From positions 1 through 30,388 of the forward strand of contig NZ_QSQT01000038.1 in NCBI RefSeq assembly GCF_003437535.1: a stretch of DNA of 30,388 bases, in the 5' to 3' direction. Positions within the stretch are counted from its first letter, which is position 1. Each line of letters opens with the position of its first letter. The notes below the pieces were generated by a model. That model saw only the letters and a program-made list of their open reading frames with translations. It was not told where the DNA came from and made no database searches. Below are positions 16,566 through 22,907 of the stretch, piece after piece. Position numbers and translations under genes: made by a program. The DNA is from Phocaeicola plebeius (GTDB lineage Bacteria; Bacteroidota; Bacteroidia; Bacteroidales; Bacteroidaceae).

Positions 16566-18362
16566 ATGAAAATAAACAGAAAGACTTTATATATAGCTGC
16601 CCTCGGCTATTTGTGGATGGGCGGAACGGAAACTATCCTCGCACAGGATGCCACAGCCGATTCGGTGAAAACCGGCTTTTTCAACGCGATGGATTATGTG
16701 AGACAGAAAAGGTATATCCCTGCCGGAAGAGCGATTGACCCCAAGGCCAGGGGATGGAATTCTTCCTTGTCGATTTTTGCTGGTGCCGGGAAACTGGGAG
16801 GCGGAGCGGCAGGCCCCTACTCCAAAGAATTCGGTATCGCCTTCACAAAGGATGTAACCTCGTTCAACAGTTACCGTCTGGCCGTAGAAGGGGCGGTGAA
16901 CGAACAGATTGGAAGAGGCGGCGTGGAAATAGCGCACATGTTCCGGATACTGGATTACCTGAGGGGCTACAAGGACGACCTGCGATGGGACCTGGAAACG
17001 GTACTGGGTATCGGCATCTACGGGACGAAAAACAAGGTTTCAAAGGAACGTTTCGTAGCTGGAGGCATACACGGCGGACTGCACGTGAACTACCATCTGC
17101 ACAACCACCTGGACCTGTTTCTGGAACCGAGGGTGAATCTTTTTACCGACGGCATCAACGGGCTGGAGTCACAGAAGAGATATGACATCGGTGCCCAGGC
17201 GATGGCCGGACTGACTTACCGGTTTACCGGACTGAACAAGACTTCCGGTCCTTCGGCCAACTCCGGCGCACTGGACAACCTGTTCTACGAAATTTATGCG
17301 GGTATTCAGGGAGATTATTCTGCCAGAATACGAAAGGCACCGATAATGAACGGGGTACTGGAACCCGTAGGTCCGGTAATGGGTATCAGCATGGGAAAAT
17401 GGTTCCTGCCTTTCGGGATAAGGGGAACTTTATTTGCCGGAGTGCATAATACCCTCTCCGAGAAGGGCACTGAAAAGATAAAAGAAGGCTACGGAGGCGT
17501 GCGACTGGAGGCTATGGTCAACCTGAACCGTCTGTTCGACGACCGGGTGACTGCCCCCCGACTGGAAGTAAACCTGATGGGAGGTGCGGAAGCCGGATTC
17601 GTGGCACACCGGGGAGCGACTTACGCCCGCAAAGTCAGACCTTTCACCGGACCGACACTCGGAGGACAGCTGGTGTATGCCGTAAACGACCACATCGGCG
17701 TATTCGGGCAGGCACGCTGGAGCAAGAACAGCTATACGCAAAATTTCTTGCACGGAACGAGCAGCAAACGCCGCATGCAGAACCTGAGCATAGAAATGGG
17801 GGTGCAGTACAGAAGACGCGAAGAATGTATTACCCGTCACCAATACCTGTTTGAACCCTATAACTTTGTATCGGTCGGCATGGGAGCAAATTACCCGATG
17901 CGTACCGGAGACCAGCAGCTGAAGGCCATGATGAAGCACCTGGGACAACAATTCTATGTGGGGTATGGAAGAAGATGGAGCAAATACTCATCGGCTAGAG
18001 GATACATCGAAATGGCGCATTATCCTTACAGTGTGAGCAAGCATGTATATCCCTTTACCCTCGGAGCGGACTACCTGGTAGACCTGAGCACCCTGGCCGC
18101 AGCGTATAACCCGGAAAGAATCTTTACGGTGGAAGGCCTGGCGGGTATTTTATACACGCACCACGGAACGGCACAAAAGGACTATTTCGGCGTACAGGCC
18201 GGGCTGAAAGAAACCGTGCGGATAAATGACCAATGGGGTGTCTTTGCGGAAGAAGTGCTGAGGGGCTACAAGGGAGCCATCACCCCGGGGGCCAGAACCT
18301 TGACGGAGAAGGGAATCTCCCTGCTTCCGTATGCGAATTTAGGGGTGAACCTGTACTTTTAG
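16566..18362 (+). CDS. Predicted outer-membrane beta-barrel protein (598 aa)
   Basis: The signal peptide ends near TILAQ (about residue 27). The rest is a long series of alternating amphipathic strands with aromatic ends and glycine turns, for example VLGIGIYGTKNK, YHLHNHLDLFLEPRVNLF, AMAGLTYRFTGL and GVQYRR. It ends with LPYANLGVNLYF, a terminal phenylalanine strand as used by the BAM complex to recognise barrels. It appears to hold two or more repeated barrel-like halves (GISMGKWFLPFGIRGTLFAG and GVFGQARWSKNSY regions). No catalytic motif is seen. It starts 2 bases after the stop of the OmpA-like gene, so the pair is almost certainly co-translated. A role as an outer-membrane channel or anchor for the neighbouring exported proteins is plausible but unproven. 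Confidence 0.82.
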   Translation: MKINRKTLYIAALGYLWMGGTETILAQDATADSVKTGFFNAMDYVRQKRYIPAGRAIDPKARGWNSSLSIFAGAGKLGGGAAGPYSKEFGIAFTKDVTSFNSYRLAVEGAVNEQIGRGGVEIAHMFRILDYLRGYKDDLRWDLETVLGIGIYGTKNKVSKERFVAGGIHGGLHVNYHLHNHLDLFLEPRVNLFTDGINGLESQKRYDIGAQAMAGLTYRFTGLNKTSGPSANSGALDNLFYEIYAGIQGDYSARIRKAPIMNGVLEPVGPVMGISMGKWFLPFGIRGTLFAGVHNTLSEKGTEKIKEGYGGVRLEAMVNLNRLFDDRVTAPRLEVNLMGGAEAGFVAHRGATYARKVRPFTGPTLGGQLVYAVNDHIGVFGQARWSKNSYTQNFLHGTSSKRRMQNLSIEMGVQYRRREECITRHQYLFEPYNFVSVGMGANYPMRTGDQQLKAMMKHLGQQFYVGYGRRWSKYSSARGYIEMAHYPYSVSKHVYPFTLGADYLVDLSTLAAAYNPERIFTVEGLAGILYTHHGTAQKDYFGVQAGLKETVRINDQWGVFAEEVLRGYKGAITPGARTLTEKGISLLPYANLGVNLYF

Positions 18363-18437
18363 GCAGTTTTTTTATTAAACCTCACACATTTTGATAGATA
18401 TCTTATCATTCCTTATCACGGTTTGGAAATATTGTAT

Positions 18438-18445
18438 TATCTTTG
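18438..18445 (+). promoter_or_regulatory. -7 promoter element of the OmpA-family gene
   Basis: TATCTTTG is an exact TAnnTTTG match, 19 bases before the ATG at 18465, in an AT-rich 102-base gap. The start of an abundant porin-like gene is a natural place for a strong promoter. No clear -33 element is seen at the normal spacing. Confidence 0.7.
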
Positions 18446-18464
18446 ACGCAGAATTAATAATTAC

Positions 18465-19649
18465 ATGAATATGAATAGTAGAATTTACATTCTGGCTATT
18501 GCACTGATGACAGGTGTAGGTGCAATGGCGCAAAACACGCAGCAAAACAGCAACGTAGAAAAGATTGAAAAATACACTGTACAGACCAACTTGTTTGGCG
18601 ACAACTTGTTTGTAGGAGCCAACATCGGTGCGCAGATGTATGTAGGCGACTACATTTCAAAAGGAAAAGCCGGCAAACTGATTACTCCGACATTCGAAAT
18701 CAATGTAGGAAAATGGTTTACTCCAGTTATCGGACTGAGAGCGGGATTCGGCGGCTACCAGGCTAAAGGTTACTCAGTTAAAGATGCTGGTTTTGCCTAC
18801 AAACGCGTAGACACCAACGTGTATCGCACCAAATGGGGAATCCTGCACTTGCACGGTGACGTAATGCTGAACTTCACCAACCTGTTCTGCGGCTACCGTG
18901 AAGACAGATTGTACAATGCAATTCCTTACGTGAGCATCGGTTACCTGCGCGGTATCGACAATAACGAAAACGAATTGTCAGGAGGTATCGGATTCATCAA
19001 CCGTTTCCGTTTGAACAAGGCTTGGGACTTGAACTTGGAATTGAAAGGAAACATCAACAACGACGTGATGGACGGTATCCGTGGCGGAAAGAATATGGAA
19101 GGTTCTGCAGCCATCATGGTAGGTGCAACTTACCGCTTCAACCGCAGAGACTGGACTAAGGGTACCGGTATCTCGGCTGCTGAAATGCAGGCTGTACAGA
19201 ATCAGCTTAAGAGCATGAACGAAGAAAATGCCAGCTTGAGAAACCGCGTAAATGCACTGGAAGAAAAAAAACGTAACCAGCCGGTTGTAACTGAAACCAA
19301 GGCTAGCAACAAGCTGCCGGATGCAACTGAATATGTAGCGTTCTTCGACATCAACAAGGCTTACCTGAGCGAAAAAGAAGCAGTGAATCTGGAAGCTTAT
19401 GCAAACCTGATCAAGAAGTATCCTGAAAACAAATTCATCATCACAGGATATGCTGACAAGCAGACTGGTTCGGCTGAATTCAACGAACGCCTGAGCAAGC
19501 TGAGAGCGGAAGCTGTATACAATACACTGGTAGATAAATATGGTGTAAACAAGGATCAGCTGACAATGGAATACAAAGGTGGTGTTGACACTATGTTCCG
19601 CGAAAATCCGCGTCTGAGCCGCGCCGCTATCATCCGCATGGCAAAATAA
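18465..19649 (+). CDS. OmpA-family outer-membrane porin
   Basis: This 394-residue major-porin-like protein has a signal peptide ending at AMAQ (residue 23) and an N-terminal beta-barrel (about 30-230, ending GATYRFNRRDW). A coiled-coil linker follows (AAEMQAVQNQLKSMNEENASL and on to NALEEKKRN). The C-terminal OmpA domain (about 285-394) has FFDINKAYLSEKEAVNLEAYA, ITGYADKQTGSAEFNERLSKLRAEAVYNTL and a final SRAAIIRMAK. That domain grips peptidoglycan through the aspartate and arginine in the GYAD...R region, tying the outer membrane to the wall. Its codons are less GC-biased than the upstream operon, in keeping with a highly expressed gene. It has its own promoter and a strong terminator and is probably monocistronic. 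Confidence 0.94.
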   Translation: MNMNSRIYILAIALMTGVGAMAQNTQQNSNVEKIEKYTVQTNLFGDNLFVGANIGAQMYVGDYISKGKAGKLITPTFEINVGKWFTPVIGLRAGFGGYQAKGYSVKDAGFAYKRVDTNVYRTKWGILHLHGDVMLNFTNLFCGYREDRLYNAIPYVSIGYLRGIDNNENELSGGIGFINRFRLNKAWDLNLELKGNINNDVMDGIRGGKNMEGSAAIMVGATYRFNRRDWTKGTGISAAEMQAVQNQLKSMNEENASLRNRVNALEEKKRNQPVVTETKASNKLPDATEYVAFFDINKAYLSEKEAVNLEAYANLIKKYPENKFIITGYADKQTGSAEFNERLSKLRAEAVYNTLVDKYGVNKDQLTMEYKGGVDTMFRENPRLSRAAIIRMAK

Positions 19650-19669
19650 AAAAAACACTAAAATCATAG

Positions 19670-19718
19670 GAAATCGCTGCACTTCCTTGAAAAAGGAGAT
19701 GCGGCGATTTCTTTTTTT
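19670..19718 (+). terminator. Rho-independent terminator after the OmpA-family gene
   Basis: GAAATCGCTGCA (19670-19681) pairs with TGCGGCGATTTC (19700-19711) with a single G-U pair. TCCTT (19684-19688) pairs with AAGGA (19693-19697) inside, and seven Ts follow. Confidence 0.92.
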
Positions 19719-19730
19719 CATTCTTTCTCT

Positions 19731-19738
19731 TACATTTG
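19731..19738 (+). promoter_or_regulatory. -7 promoter element of the HAD phosphatase gene
   Basis: TACATTTG is an exact TAnnTTTG match placed between the OmpA terminator and the ATG at 19781, leaving a 5' leader of about 35 bases. Confidence 0.7.
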
Positions 19739-19780
19739 CAAACTAACCTTTTTTACGTAACTTTTTAAACGAATTTAGAT

Positions 19781-20236
19781 ATGATCATAGCTGTTGACTT
19801 TGACGGTACTATTGTGGAACACCGCTATCCGGAAATCGGACGGGAAAAGCCTTTTGCCTTTGACACACTGAAAATGCTGCAAAAAGAGGGGCACCGGCTG
19901 ATTTTGTGGACTGTAAGAGAGGACAAGCTGCTGGAAGAGGCCGTGGATTTCTGCCGACAGCATGGAGTGGAATTTTATGCGGTCAATACGAACTATCCGG
20001 AGGAACAGGAGGCGCATCAGCATTTCTCGCGGAAGCTGAAGGCGGATGTGTTCATTGACGACCGCAATCTGGGGGGAATGCTCGACTGGGGAAGCATTTA
20101 CCGCATCATACATTACCGCCTGAAAATTGCGGATCTGGTGGCCGAAACGCTGGATGAAAGGCTGGAAGAGGGCATCGAACGCCGGAAACAGGAGAAGAAG
20201 AAAAGACAGGGCTTGTTTGGCAAGCTGTTCGGATGA
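19781..20236 (+). CDS. Small HAD-superfamily hydrolase
   Basis: This 151-residue soluble protein has the HAD nucleophile motif DFDGT (D6 and D8) right at the N terminus, followed by IVEHRYPEIG. The motif II region is RLILWTVRED, and a C-terminal acidic DVFIDDRNLGG closes the active site. It matches a small Bacteroides HAD-like group that includes a structurally determined B. thetaiotaomicron protein with the same start. A phosphatase role is likely, but the substrate is unknown and there is no cap-domain specificity to read. The C-terminal tail is strongly basic (RRKQEKKKRQ). It has its own promoter and ends before a bidirectional terminator shared with the convergent methyltransferase gene. 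Confidence 0.88.
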   Translation: MIIAVDFDGTIVEHRYPEIGREKPFAFDTLKMLQKEGHRLILWTVREDKLLEEAVDFCRQHGVEFYAVNTNYPEEQEAHQHFSRKLKADVFIDDRNLGGMLDWGSIYRIIHYRLKIADLVAETLDERLEEGIERRKQEKKKRQGLFGKLFG

Positions 20237-20257
20237 GACACATCCGGAGAAGATACG

Positions 20258-20306
20258 AAAGAAGCTGTTTCACACGGAGCATTCCGACAGTGAAACAGCT
20301 TCTTTT
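20258..20306. terminator. Bidirectional terminator between convergent genes
   Basis: AAAGAAGCTGTTTCAC (20258-20273) pairs perfectly over 16 bases with GTGAAACAGCTTCTTT (20290-20305). CGGA/TCCG (20275-20278 with 20283-20286) extends the hairpin inside the loop. There is a T run on the plus-strand side and an A run that serves the minus strand. It sits between the stops of the HAD gene and the rRNA methyltransferase gene. Confidence 0.92.
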
Positions 20307-20328
20307 ATTGTATCCCTTTTGGGGAGAA

Positions 20329-21516
20329 TTATTCTACGTAGAGCACCAGTCCCTTAAGGTATTCACCTTCCGGATGGTAGATGTTGACCGGATGGTCGCC
20401 CGGCTGGGTGAGCTGGTGAAGAATGCGCACGCTGCGTCCGCTCTGTGCAGCGGCGGTAAACACGGCGTTACGGAAGTCCTGCTTGTTCACCACCTGCGAA
20501 CAGGAGAAGGTAAAGAGGATGCCGCCCGGACGTATCTTTTCGAAGGCCTTGGCATTGAGTTTGGTGTAACCGCGAAGGGCATTGCGCAGGGCATCACGGT
20601 GCTTGGCAAAGGCCGGCGGGTCGAGGATAATCAGGTCGTACTGGTCGCCCATGCGGTCGAGGAACTTGAAGGCATCTTCCGCAAAGGCCTGGTGACGGGT
20701 ATCGCCGGGGAAGTTGAGGGATACGTTCTCGTTGGTCAGGTCGATGGCCTTGGCAGAGCTGTCTACCGAGTGAACGAGGTTGGCCCCTCCCCTCATGGCA
20801 TAGAACGAGAAGCCGCCGGTGTAGCAGAACATATTGAGCACATTACGGCCCTTGGCATAGCGTTCCAGCAGGGCACGGTTCTCACGCTGGTCGACGAAGA
20901 AACCGGTCTTCTGTCCCTTGAGCCAGTCTACGTGGAACTTAAGTCCGTTCTCCATAGCCACGTTCTCCGGGCTTCCGCCTTTGAGGAAGCCATTTTCGGT
21001 AGCCAGCAGGTCGGCCTTGAAGGGCAGTGTGGTTTCTGATTTATAATAGATGTGCTGGATGATGTCGCCCATCACTTCTTCGAGGGCTTCGGCCACCGCC
21101 ATACGGTCAAGGTGCATGCCGGCAGAGTGTGCCTGCATCACGGCGGTATGGTCGTACACGTCGATAATCAGTCCGGGCAGGTTATCGCCCTCGCCGTGTA
21201 CCAGACGGTAGGTATTGTTCTGAGGATTGCCCAGCACGCCCAAGGCACAGCGGAGGTCTTTGGCCACCTGCAGGCGGCGTACCCAGAACGCGTGGTCGAT
21301 GGGTTCCTGACGGAAGGAAAGCACACGCACAGCGATGCTTCCAATCTGGAAATGTCCGCAGGCAATGAATTCTTTCTTGGAGGTGTAGACATCTACTACT
21401 TCACCTTCTTCCGGCTCTCCTTCCACACGGGCGATGGCTCCGGAAAAAACCCAGGGATGGAAACGCTTGAGCGATTCTTCCTTTCCGGGTTTGAGAAATA
21501 CTTTCTTATAGCTCAT
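20329..21516 (-). CDS. rlmI: Class I SAM-dependent rRNA methyltransferase (RlmI family)
   Basis: RlmI-family enzymes methylate a cytosine of 23S rRNA at C5. The 395-residue protein has an N-terminal PUA domain (about 3-70, with KPGKEESLKRFHPWVFSGAI), then a central RlmI-like region with LPGLIIDVYD and GQKTGFFVDQRENR (201-214). The Rossmann methyltransferase domain carries NVLNMFCYTGGFSFYA (225-240) for SAM binding, LDPPAFAKH (298-306) and TFSCSQ (336-341), which holds the family's catalytic cysteine. It is the last gene of a three-gene minus-strand operon, 17 bases after the exonuclease gene, and ends at a bidirectional terminator. RlmI rather than RlmK/L is favoured by the PUA domain. Target position is inferred from the family only. 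Confidence 0.93.
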   Translation of the reverse strand: MSYKKVFLKPGKEESLKRFHPWVFSGAIARVEGEPEEGEVVDVYTSKKEFIACGHFQIGSIAVRVLSFRQEPIDHAFWVRRLQVAKDLRCALGVLGNPQNNTYRLVHGEGDNLPGLIIDVYDHTAVMQAHSAGMHLDRMAVAEALEEVMGDIIQHIYYKSETTLPFKADLLATENGFLKGGSPENVAMENGLKFHVDWLKGQKTGFFVDQRENRALLERYAKGRNVLNMFCYTGGFSFYAMRGGANLVHSVDSSAKAIDLTNENVSLNFPGDTRHQAFAEDAFKFLDRMGDQYDLIILDPPAFAKHRDALRNALRGYTKLNAKAFEKIRPGGILFTFSCSQVVNKQDFRNAVFTAAAQSGRSVRILHQLTQPGDHPVNIYHPEGEYLKGLVLYVE

Positions 21517-21533
21517 TTGTATGGTTTAAGTGA

Positions 21534-22175
21534 TTAATCTTCGAGAATGTTTTCAGGAGTTTCCGTGCGTATCACGCGGTACTTGCCCGAAAGGCGAAGC
21601 TCTTCCAAGTACTGGTAAATGCGCACGCAGGCCCAGGCATCAGTAGCGGCATACAGCTGCTGCGCCTCGGTCAGGGTGTCGGCCTCCCAGTTGGAAAGGC
21701 GCTGGCTCTTGGAAATCTTTTCCTGAAAAAGGAGGGCATAGATTTTCTGCAGGCTCTTTTCTTCGATGCCAAAAGAGGCTACGTAGTCCTGCAGTTCCAC
21801 CCAGTTGCCCATGCGCGGGTCTTTCTGGTTGCGACGGCGCAGCATGGCGAAATCGTCTTTCAGCGACAGGCCGATTTTGAGCACGTCGTTCTGAAGGAAC
21901 TCTTCCAGAAAATCCGGCAGCCCGAGGTGGTTCAGGCGGAACAGGAAGCAGGTGTCGTAAGTAGAGACCTGCAAGAGAGCCACCTTGTTAACGGCTCCCT
22001 TCCGGAACGAAGGGCGTGTTTCGGTGTCCACCCCCACCAGTACATGGGTATTGAGGTAATCGATGGCCTTGCGGGCCTCGGCCTCGGTGTAAATCACGAA
22101 GATGCGACCGGGGAAAGAGACTTTGGGTAACTCCGCAACGATTTTCTTATCTATTTTACTCTGTAGTTCTACCAT
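21534..22175 (-). CDS. 3'-5' exonuclease (DEDDy, RNase D-like)
   Basis: This 213-residue protein has the DEDD exonuclease domain that removes nucleotides from 3' ends using two metal ions. D50 and E52 are in VGVDTETRPSF (motif I), D108 is in LSLKDDFAML (motif II), and motif III is the YxxxD form, Y175-D179 in LYAATDAW. The protein has only the catalytic domain without HRDC, so it is shorter than E. coli RNase D. Such single-domain proteins are annotated as 3'-5' exonuclease domain-containing proteins; RNA is a likely substrate, which is in keeping with the neighbouring rRNA methyltransferase, but DNA is possible. It sits in the middle of a tightly spaced minus-strand operon. Confidence 0.92.
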   Translation of the reverse strand: MVELQSKIDKKIVAELPKVSFPGRIFVIYTEAEARKAIDYLNTHVLVGVDTETRPSFRKGAVNKVALLQVSTYDTCFLFRLNHLGLPDFLEEFLQNDVLKIGLSLKDDFAMLRRRNQKDPRMGNWVELQDYVASFGIEEKSLQKIYALLFQEKISKSQRLSNWEADTLTEAQQLYAATDAWACVRIYQYLEELRLSGKYRVIRTETPENILED

Positions 22176-22194
22176 TCAGTTTACGGGTTTAGGG

Positions 22195-22818
22195 TTATTC
22201 GTCATCGCCCATGTCAAGGCCTTCGTAGAGTTCTTCTTCGGTGCAGTTATCTTCGTAGAGTGCGGAATCTTCCTCTTCCTGACTGCTGTGCGAAAACTGG
22301 CGGTACTTCACGTCGTGAAGGGCACGCATCACATTGACCAGGCGCTGTCCCCAGAACTCGGCAAAGAGTTCACGGCAGATGGCTAAGGAGTCGTTCATGG
22401 TGTGCTCCAGGCCCAACTGGAACACGCAGATGAAATCCTTGATGGGCTGGTAAATGTCGGCCAGGCTTTCGGAGATGTTCTGATGAATGGGGGTATCACT
22501 ATAGGCCATGTCATCAAGGAACACTTCGAGGTAGTCATCGTATTCGCCCAAGAGAGAGGCGATGGAGCCGCGAAGCACTTCGTAATCGGTCTCGGTCACG
22601 AAGGTTTCCGGGTCGGCATCTTCCATCCGCTCGCAAGCAGGAAGCAACGAAGCCTTCAGGTATAAAAGGGGAAGGAGTTTCAGGGACTTGTCGACGAAAT
22701 CCCGACAGCGCATATCGGAAACACGTTCCATAAATCCACAGAACTCGGCAGCCACTGTCACGAACTCGACTGCGTTTTTATCGAATATTACTTGAGAGTT
22801 TTTTTCTTCCATATTCAT
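22195..22818 (-). CDS. DUF5063 family protein
   Basis: This is an acidic, all-helical soluble protein of about 208 residues with no signal peptide: EFVTVAAEFCGFMERV, KSLKLLPLLYLKASLLP, a central LGEYDDYLEVFLDDMAYSD and a strongly acidic C terminus (EEEDSALYEDNCTEEELYEGLDMGDDE). This fits DUF5063, a Bacteroidetes family of unknown function. The frame extends upstream to a TTG at 22842, but that codon lies inside the -7 promoter element (22832-22839), so translation must start at the ATG at 22818 or the one at 22812. It heads a three-gene operon with an exonuclease and an rRNA methyltransferase, hinting at a link to RNA metabolism. That link is only positional. Confidence 0.85.
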   Translation of the reverse strand: MNMEEKNSQVIFDKNAVEFVTVAAEFCGFMERVSDMRCRDFVDKSLKLLPLLYLKASLLPACERMEDADPETFVTETDYEVLRGSIASLLGEYDDYLEVFLDDMAYSDTPIHQNISESLADIYQPIKDFICVFQLGLEHTMNDSLAICRELFAEFWGQRLVNVMRALHDVKYRQFSHSSQEEEDSALYEDNCTEEELYEGLDMGDDE

Positions 22819-22831
22819 GCTTATTGACGTG

Positions 22832-22839
22832 CAAAGGTA
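22832..22839 (-). promoter_or_regulatory. -7 promoter element of the minus-strand DUF5063 operon
   Basis: On the minus strand TACCTTTG matches TAnnTTTG. The ATG at 22818 is only 13 bases downstream, so the leader must be very short. It is divergent from the ftsK promoter with 32 bases between the two boxes. Confidence 0.75.
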
Positions 22840-22871
22840 CAAAAAAAATTTCTCAGTTTTAGTTTTATTCG

Positions 22872-22879
22872 TACATTTG
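22872..22879 (+). promoter_or_regulatory. -7 promoter element of ftsK
   Basis: TACATTTG matches TAnnTTTG and lies 28 bases before the ATG at 22908. The -33 regions of this and the divergent promoter both have to fit within the same 32-base spacer. Confidence 0.75.
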
Positions 22880-22907
22880 CATGTATGTTTAGTTAATTCG
22901 AATCATC

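Noticed and set aside
18363..18395. Terminator at the T-rich tract just after the 598-residue barrel gene
   Set aside because: The T run has only a short, interrupted stem in front of it, which is too weak to call.
20233..21039. Plus-strand open frames opposite the rRNA methyltransferase
   Set aside because: The minus-strand RlmI has all its domains and motifs. The plus-strand translation shows no family pattern and starts inside the terminator region.
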